Source of the DNA: Marthasterias glacialis
Taxonomy: Eukaryota > Echinodermata > Asteroidea > Forcipulatida > Asteriidae
Assembly (NCBI GenBank): GCA_911728455.2
Contig: OU452223.1
Coordinates: forward strand, 16,425,802-16,489,801
Direction: 5' to 3'
Length of the DNA: 64,000 nt
Shown: positions 10,638-20,604 of the stretch, in pieces
Numbering within the stretch: the first letter of the stretch is position 1
How the letters are laid out: each line of letters begins with the position of its first letter
The notes under the pieces: generated by a model
The model's database searches: none
Told to the model about the DNA's origin: nothing
The model's input: the letters and a program-made list of their open reading frames with translations, nothing else
Translations under genes and position numbers: made by a program

Positions 10638-10715
10638 ACAGCTATATAAAGCGTACTACAATTATGGCTGTCTTTTGATTATTTGTTTTTCTTTCTACAA
10701 ATTACTAGGTCTCTC

Positions 10716-11363
10716 CAGAGGCGCAGCAAAAGCAGTTTCTTTGGGGGGGTGTGGAAGCCTAAATTTGCCGACTGACATTATCAAATGAAAGTAAAAGCAC
10801 AATGACATGGGACTCACCAACATGTGGTTTTTTTTCAGTGATTCGAAGGTTTAAAATGGCCCTCAGATGCCGATCGTTAGACGACTCATACAAAATGCAA
10901 GCTTTGAAAACTGTAATTTTTTTGCGAATTCCCTGTTGAAGTATATGAACACAAATTCTAGTTGGGGTCCAGGGGGCGAAGCCCCCGGACGCTCTATGGT
11001 TTTAAGTGTTTTCAGGACTAAAGTGGACCATCAAGTTGCCGAAAATAACTTTGAATACTTTGAACTCGGGACAAATCCCCTAATGTTGGAGGTTATAGGG
11101 GCAACAATTCTTATTGCTGTTCTTCACTCTATAACTACAAGGGGGTTAGCGTGGCTGTTCTTCACTCTATAACTACAAGGGGGTTAGCGTGGCTGTTCTT
11201 CACTCTATAACTACAAGGGGTTACAACTTAGAAAAAGTATTGGGGTGTCAAATCCAGATACATGTAGTTTATTCAATAACATGGCCCTGCCCCAAACTGA
11301 ACCCCCCCCCCCAAACTGACCCCCCCCCCCACCACCAGTGACAAAAAACTGGCTATGCCACTG
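10716..11363. mobile_element. hAT-like non-autonomous element, degraded
   Basis: The left edge CAGAGGCGCAGCAAAAG and the right edge, reverse-complemented CAGTGGCATAGCCAG, share the CAGwGGCryAGC form of hAT ends. Inside are the 'ccagggggcgaagcccccggac' hairpin also found at 26990-27010, homopolymer G/C runs near 11300 and a small tandem repeat. I could not find a clean 8-bp target duplication, so boundaries are tentative. Confidence 0.45.
11116..11221 (+). repeat. 38-bp tandem repeat, nearly three copies
   Basis: The unit starting 'gctgttcttcactctataac' repeats at 11116, 11154 and 11192 with the first two copies identical. It lies inside the hAT-like element. Confidence 0.85.
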
Positions 11364-11943
11364 AAGAGCTGGCAAGAAACATTGGCTAAATAGGGAGCAA
11401 TTTCGAAAACGTGTATAGCAGCCATGGGTCAAAAGTTTGCACAAGGGACCAATTGGAGATTTTCTGGTTGCCATATAGAGCATTCTCTCTAGATTCTGAT
11501 GGAAAAATAAACATTCTGAAATGTTAAGAATATTGTTGATTTTTACCAAAATCACCTATATGAAAAATGGGTCAAAGCATTTTGCTAGAGCCAATGTAAT
11601 ACATGCTATAACCCTGAAATAAATTAGGAAACATTTAAAATACTCTTTAAAATAATCTTTCAGAATTCTACTTTCTACCGAATAAAGCCCCCTTCCCAGC
11701 CCCTTGTATTTTCCATTAAATGACTCGTTATGAGCTTCAATATGCAGACTCCTATTTTTATTTATTTATTTTTTTATTTAACTTTTGTATAATTCTTAAG
11801 AGATGTGAAGTGATCATCAAAATAAGAAAAAGTAGGTAGGCCCTAAGGAAAGAAAATACACAAAGGAAAAAGATTGAATAAACAGATAAAAGCTGAGTAA
11901 AAACTGTTTAAAGTTGATTCCTCCTGATATTAACCTACTGAGA
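11364..11943. other. No gene recognised
   Basis: AT-rich sequence with short A and T runs. Nothing on either strand resembles a coding exon or a known repeat end. Confidence 0.4.
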
Positions 11944-12118
11944 AATAGGAGAAACAAAGGATAAATAAATACTAAAAAAAAGAAAAAAAAGTAATATTTA
12001 TTATTTTAATCTTACATTAAAAATAGCAAAAAAATAGGAGAAACAAAGGATAAATAAATACTAAAAAAAAAAAAAAAAAAGTAATATTTATTATTTTAAT
12101 CTTACATTAAAAATAGCC
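11944..12118 (+). repeat. Tandem duplication, 2 x about 89 bp
   Basis: The unit starting 'aataggagaaacaaaggata' repeats at 11944 and 12033 and differs mainly in the length of an A run. It is AT-rich and non-coding. Confidence 0.85.
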
Positions 12119-12660
12119 AAACTCAAGGTGAGGGCTACAAGGATTGTAAGTCGGTGGGCAAGATACCACAAAACGGGATCTGACTACTGCCATCATGTAC
12201 CTCGAGTTTGGTTACGTTGTGTTTAAAGTGACAGGAAAACAAAATGTCAGCTCTGAAATAATGAGACATTCATGTCATTTAATGTTTTAATGTTCTGTTC
12301 TAGCAAGCACATTGGCCTAAGCAATAAAATATGATGCTTAATATTCTGAAATTGTGGAAATTATTGAAATTCGGAACTTGCATTTTTTATTTATTTATTT
12401 ATTTTTTTTTATTTATTTTTTTTTTCATATACTTTTGGACATGAGCATACGAGCCGGGTGCGGGGAACCCCAAATTTGTGCAAAACAGTGGACACAATAT
12501 TTCGGGCAAAGCAAGCAAATAAAAAGACTTACATGAAATTGTGTTTGTACCTGTAAAAATTCGGGCCCATGCTCTTGTATTCTCTCTGGAATTACACATC
12601 ATGAAATTATGATAATGTACATTTTTGTTGGAATTTCTTTCTTTTTTTAAATGACATGAT
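12119..12660. other. No gene recognised; low-complexity T-rich stretch
   Basis: Contains an (ATTT)n and T-rich run at about 12383-12426. No supported exon. It may hold the continuation of a divergent - strand transcript, but no splice-bounded exon is evident. Confidence 0.35.
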
Positions 12661-12675
12661 CATGACAAGGCAGTT

Positions 12676-12741
12676 TTAGTGTTTCTGCGGGTAGCCTAGA
12701 TCCAGACTTTTAAAGCGCACCAACTTCTTTTTCTTGGCCAT
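12676..12741 (-). CDS. Tiny divergent ORF, possible first exon
   Basis: On the - strand an ATG in good context (cATGG) opens a 21-residue frame, MAKKKKLVRFKSLDLGYPQK then H, ending in TAA. It starts 19 bases from a perfect NRF1-type site shared with the + strand gene, which is the arrangement of bidirectional promoters. The lysine-rich start is plausible for a real protein, but I see no clear GT donor, so it may be a short upstream ORF or chance. Confidence 0.25.
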   Translation of the reverse strand: MAKKKKLVRFKSLDLGYPQKH

Positions 12742-12759
12742 TGCAATGTACTTGGCGCC

Positions 12760-12771
12760 TGCGCACGCGCG
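12760..12771. promoter_or_regulatory. NRF1-type site in a putative bidirectional promoter
   Basis: TGCGCACGCGCG matches the NRF1 consensus YGCGCAYGCGCR at every position. It lies 20 bases upstream of the + strand ATG and 18 bases from the - strand ATG. The AAACATGGCGGAC around the start also resembles the YY1-type AANATGGCGGC motif. Together these look like a TATA-less housekeeping promoter. Confidence 0.55.
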
Positions 12772-12791
12772 TATTAAATTATTCAAAAAAC

Positions 12792-12896
12792 ATGGCGGAC
12801 ATCGAACTGGACACCGAGCTCCATTTATTACCACACATTTGTGTCGAGAAAATAGCGGTTTGGAAGGATGTTGTAGCTGTTTGCCATCGTCAGAGG
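12792..12896 (+). CDS. First coding exon of an unrecognised small gene
   Basis: ATG in strong context (AAACATGGCGG) starts 35 codons: MADIELDTELHLLPHICV, then EKIAVWKDVVAVCHRQR, ending at a consensus donor AGG|GTAAGT in phase 0. Acidic start, amphipathic helix and the adjacent NRF1/YY1-like sites all fit a real first exon. I do not recognise the family. No continuation is obvious before the satellite array. The repeated E2 cassette in the array enters in phase 0, and joining the intact copy at 29763-29906 gives a complete protein of about 82 residues. Joining the nearest E1 cassette (15655) in the same phase gives a stop after three codons. Confidence 0.65.
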
Positions 12897-13049
12897 GTAA
12901 GTTAATAACTTAGAGTTCCCTTAGAGCAGCTGCTTGTCTGTGGTTTTTTGCTGTGGAAGATATACAGTATTATGTGAAAATTTGCTCTCAAGTTTTGGGT
13001 TGGGGAATTTTTCTCGACGTATCTGCCTATGGGGTTTATTACGTCATAG

Positions 13050-14085
13050 GCGCTATGCCGCGCGGCCCTGTTTTGGCAAAAGGGTGTATCTAAAAAAAGT
13101 GCAAGTTGAGAAAACTGATTCTAAACTTTTAAACTCTCGTAACTTTTCTATCATTGTTCAAATAGTGCCAAATTTTAGAGCAAAGACACATGATAAATCC
13201 CTTGTTTCATGTTGTTAATCTTGAGATTTGATGTATTTTATTTTTTCAGTAATTATCATTTAAAAAAAGTTACGTCTTTCTGCCAGATTAATTCTTCTGA
13301 TGTTTTTGCTTGGTAAAATGGCTTAAGTTGAGTAAGTGTACCGCCTTCAACAATTTTTTCTTTGGCAAAAGGCTGTATCTTAAGTTACAAAACTGCTTGG
13401 TTTTTCAGCAAAAGGGTGTATCATTATGTGCATGTTATTTATGGTTGTATTTGTCTGGCAGAAGGGTGTATCTCAAAATACTTTGTTGGCAGTAGGCCTA
13501 TGGGTAACTTAGACATTCAAAACACACCAAATATTTGATGAATGGATTTGTTTCAAGAGGACAAGGTTTAATTGTAGATACATCTCAACAGTGACGTGCT
13601 TTAACATTGATTTAACATGTTTTAATACAGCAGTGTTTCTTTTCTGGCAAAAAGGTGTATCTTGTAGTTACACCATTTTTGCAAATTAACACTAGGGAAT
13701 TGGACCAAGTTATTTCCTGGCAAATGAATGCAAAATGGTAGTTAGCTTCTCTGAACGTGTTTTCTATTTAGACAATTTTTTGGGCAAAACGGTCTATCCG
13801 GACATACACTATATTGGTAAATCAATTTAAAAAAAGACCAGCGCAATTTTTGGGGCAAACATATGTAAATAATAGATACACTTATAGAGGGTGTATCTAG
13901 AACATAAGCCATTGTGCCAGACAAACTATACCATTACTTGGAAAAAATGCCAAAGATAGCACATGCTATCTTCTATACGATAACTCGCTTCGAATTGAAA
14001 CTTGAATAATTGGAAAAAGCGCCCTCAAATTTGCTTAAAAGTATGAGATACACCCTTTTGCCAACAGACGGCCGCGCGGCTGCTG
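13050..14085. mobile_element. TIR element with repeated GGCAAAAGGGTGTATCT motifs
   Basis: The left end (TGCCGCGCGGCC near 13056-13067, then TTGGCAAAAGGGTGTATCT at 13073-13091) is inverted at the right end (AGATACACCCTTTTGCCAAC at 14045-14064, then GGCCGCGCGGC). Inside, variants of GGCAAAAGGGTGTATCT recur at about 13364, 13406, 13457, 13646, 13782 and 13887. Such subterminal repeats are typical transposase-binding arrays. No transposase is encoded. It lies in the first intron of the MADIELD gene. Confidence 0.6.
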
Positions 14086-14649
14086 AGTGCAACCGGCAGA
14101 AGGCAGCCATGGCAGAGCAACGCTCAGTTCGTCGAAGACAACTCTTTTGTTTTTACAAACCTCTATTATTAGGTACCAGGCAATTGCCCAAACAAATAAA
14201 GTTAGGAAAAGTTTGCATATCCGGCTGCCACTTTCTAAGGGATATTTTTTATTTGTTTAATGGATGTTGGGCTTGATTTCCTTTTTTTTTCAATATTCCT
14301 TTCTCGACTCCAGGAAATGGTAGCTAAAACACTAATTGTTTATCTTTAAAATAATGCAGGGTAAAATTTTAGGGGGTCACAATGGGGGGGAGGGGAAGGG
14401 GGCACCATTTTTCCTGGGGGGAACTTTTAGCCAATTAAAACTAGTTTCCCTTTGCATTTTTCCTAAACAAACCCCTTTTCAGCGCTATTCTGACGTGTTG
14501 GGGTAAAACAAATACATTCTGTGTGTAAATAGTAAAAAACAGTTTTAAAAACATTGAAATTACTACATAAAATCTCATAAAATGTAACATTTTATTCTGG
14601 TAATTTTTAATCTCAAAAGTAAAGATTTCAAAAGGTGGGGGGGGGGCAC
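14086..14649. other. No gene recognised; G-rich transposon debris
   Basis: Unremarkable AT-rich sequence up to about 14360, then G runs ('gggggggaggggaaggggg') of the type left by hAT ends. No exon supported. Confidence 0.35.
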
Positions 14650-14888
14650 CAGGGGCGGATCCAGGGCGGCATTAGGGGCACATGCCCCCTATTTTTCCTT
14701 TGAAAAAAAAAATCAATATATCATCCCGCCCGCTTGCAATGAAAAATAAACTTTCGACATACTATAATGTTTACTGTGTCGAACAATAAGAGGCGGTTGT
14801 CAACCATGACCAATCAGTGACCTGCTTGATCGGTAAATTTCACGCCCCCCCCCCCCCCCCCCATTGGGAAATCCTGGATCTGTCCCTG
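14650..14888. mobile_element. hAT-type MITE
   Basis: The left end CAGGGGCGGATCCAGG and the reverse-complemented right end CAGGGACAGATCCAGGA share 13 of 16 bases and have the classic CAGGGGCGGATCC form of hAT elements. Length 239 bp. The flanking 8-mers do not match, so the insertion is old or rearranged. A second hAT-like end ('ttagttacgccactac') follows at about 14940-14956. Confidence 0.6.
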
Positions 14889-15654
14889 GGCTCGTGCCCT
14901 TCTCCAACCTCCTCCAACCCCCCCCCCCCCACCCCCTCCCTTAGTTACGCCACTACTTTAAAAAAGAAAAATCTAGAGGACATTTCATGGCGTGGCCGAA
15001 ACTTTTGCGCATTCATGCCCAAAGGAACTAAAATGGCGTTTAGCGAGTAGCGTTGTCCAGCTCTAAAATGCCCTATCTTTCAATTCTCAGAAATGTCCAA
15101 AGCTGTTATGTTTCTTAAATTTTCTCAAAGCAGGGTTGTCTTTTTCTTCAAAAACTTGCCAACCTTATGATTTTTCAACTCTTCAATTGTTCTATTGTGC
15201 CGCCTCTTAAATTTTCTCTGAGAACTTGTCTTATTTGTTGTTCCTGAGAAGATGATTTGCTGTCTCTAAAAATTGTCCCTAACGATATGTAGTGCAGTAC
15301 CTCAAAAACTTGCCATCATAATTATTTTTTTTTAAACCTCAGACTTTTCCCAAGCCATTTTTCTTACGTTAAGGCTCATGCTGTCCAGTCCCTAACAAAA
15401 TTGCCAACCTTATGTCTTTTTCAACATTCAAATTGTTTCTAAGCAGATGTTTTTTGCCTCAAAAGTTTGCCGAAGTTGTACAGTCCTTTCAAAATGATTT
15501 CCATGTGGTCCAGTGGAGATTTTTTTTTAGATTTGAGACCTGCATTTGTTTTTACAATTTGACCCTTTACACTTCTTGGAATTTTCAGAAATGATGTCTT
15601 ACTTGATTACTTTTGATGAAATGATTAATATAGTTTATCTTATTTTATTTGCAG

Positions 15655-15768
15655 ATTATTCACTGATCGAAGTGCAATATCCATCATGGATCTCTTTCAC
15701 GAGCAGTATGCTTTTATCAAGGTCAACTTGGAATCTTGGGATGGCTATGCATACCCTCTTTGGCTGAG
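15655..15768 (+). other. E1 exon-like cassette, copy 1
   Basis: Acceptor TTATTTGCAG precedes ATTATTCACTGATCGAAGTG; donor CTGAG|GTATGT follows. At 114 bp it is 18 bp shorter than the 132-bp consensus. It is the copy nearest the MADIELD exon. Entered in phase 0 it stops at once (ATT ATT CAC TGA). Entered in phase 2 it is open throughout and reads LFTDRSAISIMDLFHEQYAF, then IKVNLESWDGYAYPLWLR. Upstream 'cttttgatgaaatgattaat' is shared by most other copies. Confidence 0.55.
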
Positions 15769-15789
15769 GTATGTTTCAAGAGCTATTTC

Positions 15790-15962
15790 CAGCAGCGTAG
15801 TCAGGGGGACGGGGGCCAGGGGGAAACATGCTCCACAGAAATTGTCCAGATAAATGTAATTCATTAAAATACATGTCCCCTGCTCAACCCCCCCCCCCCA
15901 CCCCACTGAAAAGCATTGCCCCCATATGCCCCCTAGTAAAAAAAATCCTGGCCACGCCACTG
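15790..15962. mobile_element. hAT-type MITE with exact 8-bp target duplication
   Basis: The element starts CAGCAGCGTAGTCAGGGGG and ends GGCCACGCCACTG; the reverse complement of the end is CAGTGGCGTGGCC, so the termini are inverted. It is flanked by GCTATTTC at 15782-15789 and 15963-15970, an exact 8-bp duplication as made by hAT transposases. Length 173 bp. The insertion lies in the conserved tail downstream of E1 copy 1 ('aagagctatttc|ttttcagc'), which reads uninterrupted in other E1 units. Confidence 0.85.
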
Positions 15963-16064
15963 GCTATTTCTTTTCAGCGTCAAACCCCTATGCTTGTCAT
16001 AATGTCATCTCAGCCACAGCAATCATCTATATGGTAAGAGAATGTTTGTGATTATTTCACTTTG

Positions 16065-16996
16065 CAGGGTTAGAAATTAATTTAAATCGCTCACTAGCTG
16101 GCAGGGACAGTAGACAAAAATGATTACTGGCCCTCCAGAAAATTTGGTGGCCAAATACCATTTAGTAATTAAACTGGATCTAATTTAATTCAGAACCCAC
16201 AATTCACGCATACATTACGTACTATCATTCAATTGTGTACAGAAAACTTACCAGCATTGAACATTGTGCGCGGTCAGTATCTATGCCCACTTTGTGCAGT
16301 GTACAGTTGTAGCCTTGAACATTACTTCAAAAAACAACTATTTGAGAACTAATTTCTTTTTTTTAATTCCAAAACAAGTGGGAGTTTATTAACTTTATTT
16401 CTATTTGAACAATTTTTAATTTCTAAATAACAACATTTTTAATAAGTAACATTTTGAAGAAAAACAGCAATTATTATTATGTTTGATTAACTGATGCAGC
16501 ACATGTCAGAACAGCAGGCTAACTCCTACGCACACCAACACGTTAACGGACCAACTCGGTCACACAGACTGGTTAACTTCTGCGTAGTTGACACCAGCAC
16601 ATGGACGAATGTACGAGTTGACTGACTTTCGACCACGTGACATTCGACAAGACGTGGTCGACATGTGCACAGGGCCGAGTGAAAGCGAGCTTGTCTTGGG
16701 TAAACTGGTTTCCACACAATGCCATCTTAATGTTCAATGTAGCGTGCGGGTACCAGTAGTGCTTTTTACATGCAATGTGCGTGCACGGCCCTGTTATAAC
16801 ATGTACAATTGTACAATCTGTTTATAGCGCAGGCTGACCACAATCCCGATCCCTTCAATCTATCTGCTAACTGACCAAGCTCACGTTGAAGGTTTCAGTG
16901 ATATTTTGAGGAATATATTTTTCACTGTCCACTTGGCTATTAGTTTTGGTGAATTTGGTCAGCGGGCCAACGGGCCAGCGTTAATTTCAACTACTG
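16065..16996. mobile_element. hAT-like element in the E1 tail
   Basis: The left end CAGGGTTAGAAATTAATTTA and the reverse-complemented right end CAGTAGTTGAAATTAACGCT are inverted and have the form common in hAT elements of marine invertebrates. The flanks fit the E1 tail: 'gattatttcactttg' on the left and 'ctttgggtttgcctttggctatt' on the right, which in other units read as 'cacttcactttgggtgtgcc'. The shared bases at the junction are CTTTG; a clean 8-bp duplication is not visible. No transposase ORF; 932 bp. Confidence 0.6.
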
Positions 16997-17969
16997 CTTT
17001 GGGTTTGCCTTTGGCTATTCCATTTGTTTGACAAAAAACATTTTAAAGGTATACAGTTGCTAATCTAATGGTTTTCCAACACTCAAATTGTTCCCAAGCT
17101 ATTTTGTGTGATGTCTCTTAAATTTTCTTAGGGCTCATATTGACAGAATCATCAAAAACTAGTGAGCCTAATGATTTGTCAACTCGCAAAGTTTTCCCAA
17201 GCGAATAGTGTGCTGTTTCTTAAGTTTTCGTGATATTTATGATAAGTCCCTCGAAAAATTGCCAATCTAACAATTTAAAAGACCAGTTTTATTCCCAAGC
17301 TAATTTTGTGCCGTCTCTTAAATTTTCTCGATGCTCATTTTTTATTGTCCTACCTTGATGCTCATGTTGTCCAGCCTCCCAAATACTTGCCAACCTGTTG
17401 ATTTTTCAACTCACGCATTTTTTCCCAAATCGTTGTTGAGCCGCCAAGGCTCACCTTTCAAACTGCTTCCAAGCTGATATTGTGCCCTCTCTTAAATTGT
17501 CCTGATGCTCATTTTGTCCAGTCCCTAAAAAACTTGCCAACTTAATAAATTTTCAAAACTCAAATTGTTCCCAATTTTGGTGTCTTGTCAATTGTCTAAA
17601 AGTAATTGTTGTCAGTCCCTCAAAAACCTGCCAATCTAATGGCTTTTCAACACTCAAATTGTTCCAAATTGTTGTGTAGTACATGTACCATCTCTTAAAT
17701 TCTCTGTCCTGTCCCTCAGAAACTTGCCAACCTCATGGTTTTTCAAATGTGAAAATGTTCCCAAGCTGTTGTCATTCCATCTCGTAAATTTTACAAGGTA
17801 CATATTGTCCTATGCCTCATAAACTTGCCAATACTGAAATTGTTCCAGGAGCTGATTTTGTGCCGTCTATTACAATTTCTATTCAAAGGCTCATGTATAT
17901 AGTCTGATCCCTCAGAAACTTGCCAAACTAATAATTTTTCAACACTCAAATTGTTCCCAAGCTGAAAGC

Positions 17970-18560
17970 GTGCCCTCTCTTAAATTTTCTTTAGCCTCGT
18001 TTTGTTCAGTCCTTCAGAAACTTGCCAACCTAATGATTGTTCCCAAGCTGATGATGTGCCATCTCTTAAATTTTCCGGAGTCTCATGTTATCCAGTACCT
18101 CAAAACTAGCCAGCCTAATGTTTTTTCAACACTCAAATTGCTCTCAAGCCGATGTTGTGCTGTCTGTTAATTCTTGACGCATGTTGTCCGGTTCCTCAGA
18201 ACTTGCCAACCTGAGATTTTTTCAACTCTTAATTTGTTCCCAAGCTGGTTTTGTGCCATCTCTTGAATTTTCCCCAGCTACATGTGTCAGACCCTCAAAG
18301 ACTTGCCAACCTAACTTTTTTCTAAGCTTTTTTTTTGATCTCTTAAATTTTACTCAAGCTCACGCTGTCCATTCTTTCAAACACTTACCACCCTAGTGGT
18401 TTTTCAAGTTTTAAATTGTTCCCAAGGCTCATGTTGTCCTGTCCCTACAAAATCTTCCAAAAAATGTTTATTCAGCTCTTAAAACTTACCAAACTATTTA
18501 TTTTACACCTATTAGATTTTTCCCGAGTCGATGTTGTGCTGTCTCTTAAGTTGTCCAGTC
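17970..18560 (+). repeat. Higher-order block V, copy 1
   Basis: Satellite stretch with marker phrases 'cttgacgcatgttgtcc', 'cccagctacatgtgtcaga' and 'ttagatttttcccgagtcga'. The same series recurs at about 27610-28270, and part of it at 22600-22760. This shows amplification of blocks larger than the monomer. Confidence 0.65.
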
Positions 18561-19274
18561 CGTCAAAAAACTTGCCAATCAATGTTTTTTATACTCTCCA
18601 TTTTTCCCAATCCAATGTTGTTCCATCTCTTAAATTTTCTTCCAGCTCATGTTATCCAGTCCTTCAAAAACTTCCCACCCTTCTAATTCCAACACTCAAA
18701 TTGTTCTCAAGTTGATGCTATGTTGTCTACAAAATTTTCATGAGTCATGTTATCCAATCCCTTAAATACTTAGCAAACTAATTATTTTATACCTTTTAGA
18801 TTTTTCCCAAGTTGATGTTGTGCTGTATGTTAAATGTTCTTCCAGCTTATGTTGTCCAGTCCGTCAAAAGCTTCACAGCCTTCTAATTCCAACACTCAAA
18901 TTTTTCTGAAGTTGATGTTATACTGTCTACAAACTTTTCCCAACTTCATGTTGTTCAGTCCCTCAAAAACTTGCTAACCGAATGATTTTCATCTCCCAGA
19001 TTCTTCCCTTACATATGTCGTGCCATCTCTTAAATTTTGTCTAAGCTCATAGTGTCCAATACCTCAGACACTTGCCAACCTATTTGTTCATCCCTCAATT
19101 TTTTTCCGAGCCGATGTTGTGCTGCCTCATAAATTTTCTCTTGGATCATTTTGTCCAGTCCCTCAAAAACTTGGCAATCTAATGGTTTTTGTAACATTCA
19201 ATTTGTTCTCAAGCCGACTCTTAAGTTTTTCTCCATCACACATTACACTTTGAAATTGTTTGTTTCTTTGTTAG

Positions 19275-19510
19275 ATAAGAAGACAATGTGACCAGTTGCG
19301 GATCCAGGAGGGTGTGGAAAAGGTGGACTCGTCTCTCTGGTGCCCCAGTCAAAATTAATCCAACACCTGCTTATTTGATGACTCTCTGCATCAGTGATTA
19401 CCAAGCCCCCTGGCATATGGCTCTCAGCGCCAATGGTCATGACTCTTCAAGAAACATCCTACAGGGTTGCAGAACTCATCAGCTTCAAGCTCTCTTGATT
19501 ACCAGAACGG
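19275..19510 (+). pseudogene. E2 exon-like cassette, copy 1 (long form, damaged)
   Basis: Acceptor TTTCTTTGTTAG and donor ACGG|GTATGT are intact. The first part lacks about 18 bases (the 'acattgacctgcttcaag' of other copies), and the long-form insert is present. Frame 0 is broken. Another frame is open from 19288 through the donor (ending LQGCRTHQLQALLITRT) but has a TAA right at the acceptor, so it cannot be entered by splicing. Confidence 0.5.
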
Positions 19511-20211
19511 GTATGTAAAAACACTTCATCACATAGCATTGACTCATTACCTCCCAGGTCACAGTGTAGCAACCAAATCACCAAGGTTCTTCCCAAGCTG
19601 ATGTTTGCCATCCCTTAAATTTTCCAAAGCACTTGTTCAGTCCTTCAAAAGCATGACAATATAATGTTTTCAACTCTTAAATCCTTCCTGAGGCTTTTTT
19701 GTGCCATTTCCTCAATGTTATTTATGCTCACGCTGTCCAGTCCCACAAAAACTTGCAAACCTTATTTTTTTTTCAAAAGTCAGATATGTTCTCAAGCCGA
19801 TGTGTTGTCTCTTAAATTTTCTCCATGCTCCTTTTGTGCAGTCCCTCAAAAAATAGCCAACCTAATGTTTTTTCAACTCTAAATTTGTTACGTAGCTGAA
19901 GTTGTGCTATCTCTGAAAGTTCCCTAGTTCAGTCCAGTCCCTGAAAACTTACCAAGCTAATGATTTTTTGATTTTTTGACATGTGTGTGTATGGGAAATC
20001 TAGTCAGATGATGTTGCGTGGCGTATTTGGACAAATAACTGCGATCTCGGACTTGAAATCAGCTTTTCTTAATTTTTCTTCAGGCTCATGATGTCAAGTC
20101 CCTTAGGAAATTGCCAACCTTTTGATTTTTCAACACTCAAAACCTTTCAAAGCCAATATTGTGCTGTCTCTTAAATTTTCTCGAGGGTCATGTTGTCCAG
20201 TCCCTTAAAAA

Positions 20212-20604
20212 TATTGGCCTTTCCTGGCTATTGAGAGGCGGTTTATGTATTATCCCCAATTACTGACCCTTGTCCTATTGTTCTAAAGAAGAGGATTATG
20301 AGGCATCGAGAGGCTTCCACCATTGTTCTTTCATTGTATTTTGGCTCAATGGCGGTAAGTAAGAGTGAGTCGGCTATCGAGCCATGGTTTCATGTTTAGT
20401 ACCACTCCTGTGCCATAAATAACGGTTGATGTTTTGCATTTCAAGGTGCCGGAATTTGACATTTCCTTGGTCGAGAAACAAAACGGATGATCCAATAAAA
20501 AGAATTAATTCTCTTGGCATTGTCAAAGAAAAAAGATCTCGGAAATTCCACCAAAAGAATCCCGCCCCGGGGACAAGACCGAAAAAAAGAGTCCCGGCAG
20601 CAAC
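20212..20604. other. Non-satellite insert with protein-like frame
   Basis: The satellite stops at about 20211 and resumes at about 20605. The insert has a + strand frame reading PWSRNKTDDPIKRINSLGIV, then KEKRSRKFHQKNPAPGTRPK, which looks coding-like (basic, few low-complexity residues), and a GTAAGTAAG donor-like site after an upstream open stretch (KKRIMRHREASTIVLSLYFG). I do not recognise it. It is more probably a fragment of a transposon or captured gene than a live exon. No TIR or target duplication found. Confidence 0.35.

Larger units (their letters stand above)
8874..10660 (+). other. Probable 3' UTR of the EF-hand gene
   Basis: No coding sequence is recognisable after the TGA at 8871-8873. 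The stretch contains a TIR element (8977-9306), then AT-rich unique sequence, and ends at a canonical AATAAA (10632-10637) followed by a T-rich and GT-rich region. The assignment as 3' UTR is inferred from order and signals only. Confidence 0.4.

Noticed and set aside
10867-11172. 101-residue + strand ORF
   Set aside because: Lies in the hAT-like element and crosses the 38-bp repeat; no domain or start context.
13074-13898. GGCAAAAGGGTGTATCT motifs as a riboswitch or CRISPR-like repeat
   Set aside because: Irregular spacing, inverted terminal pair and animal genome point to a transposon instead.
15655-15768. E1 copy 1 as simple exon 2 of the MADIELD gene
   Set aside because: The exon at 12896 leaves phase 0 and E1 read in phase 0 stops at the fourth codon (TGA). 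It can only be a poison exon or need an unseen intermediate exon.
19288-19510. E2 alternative frame ending LQGCRTHQLQALLITRT as an internal exon
   Set aside because: That frame has a TAA at the first full codon after the acceptor (19276-19278), so splicing cannot enter it.
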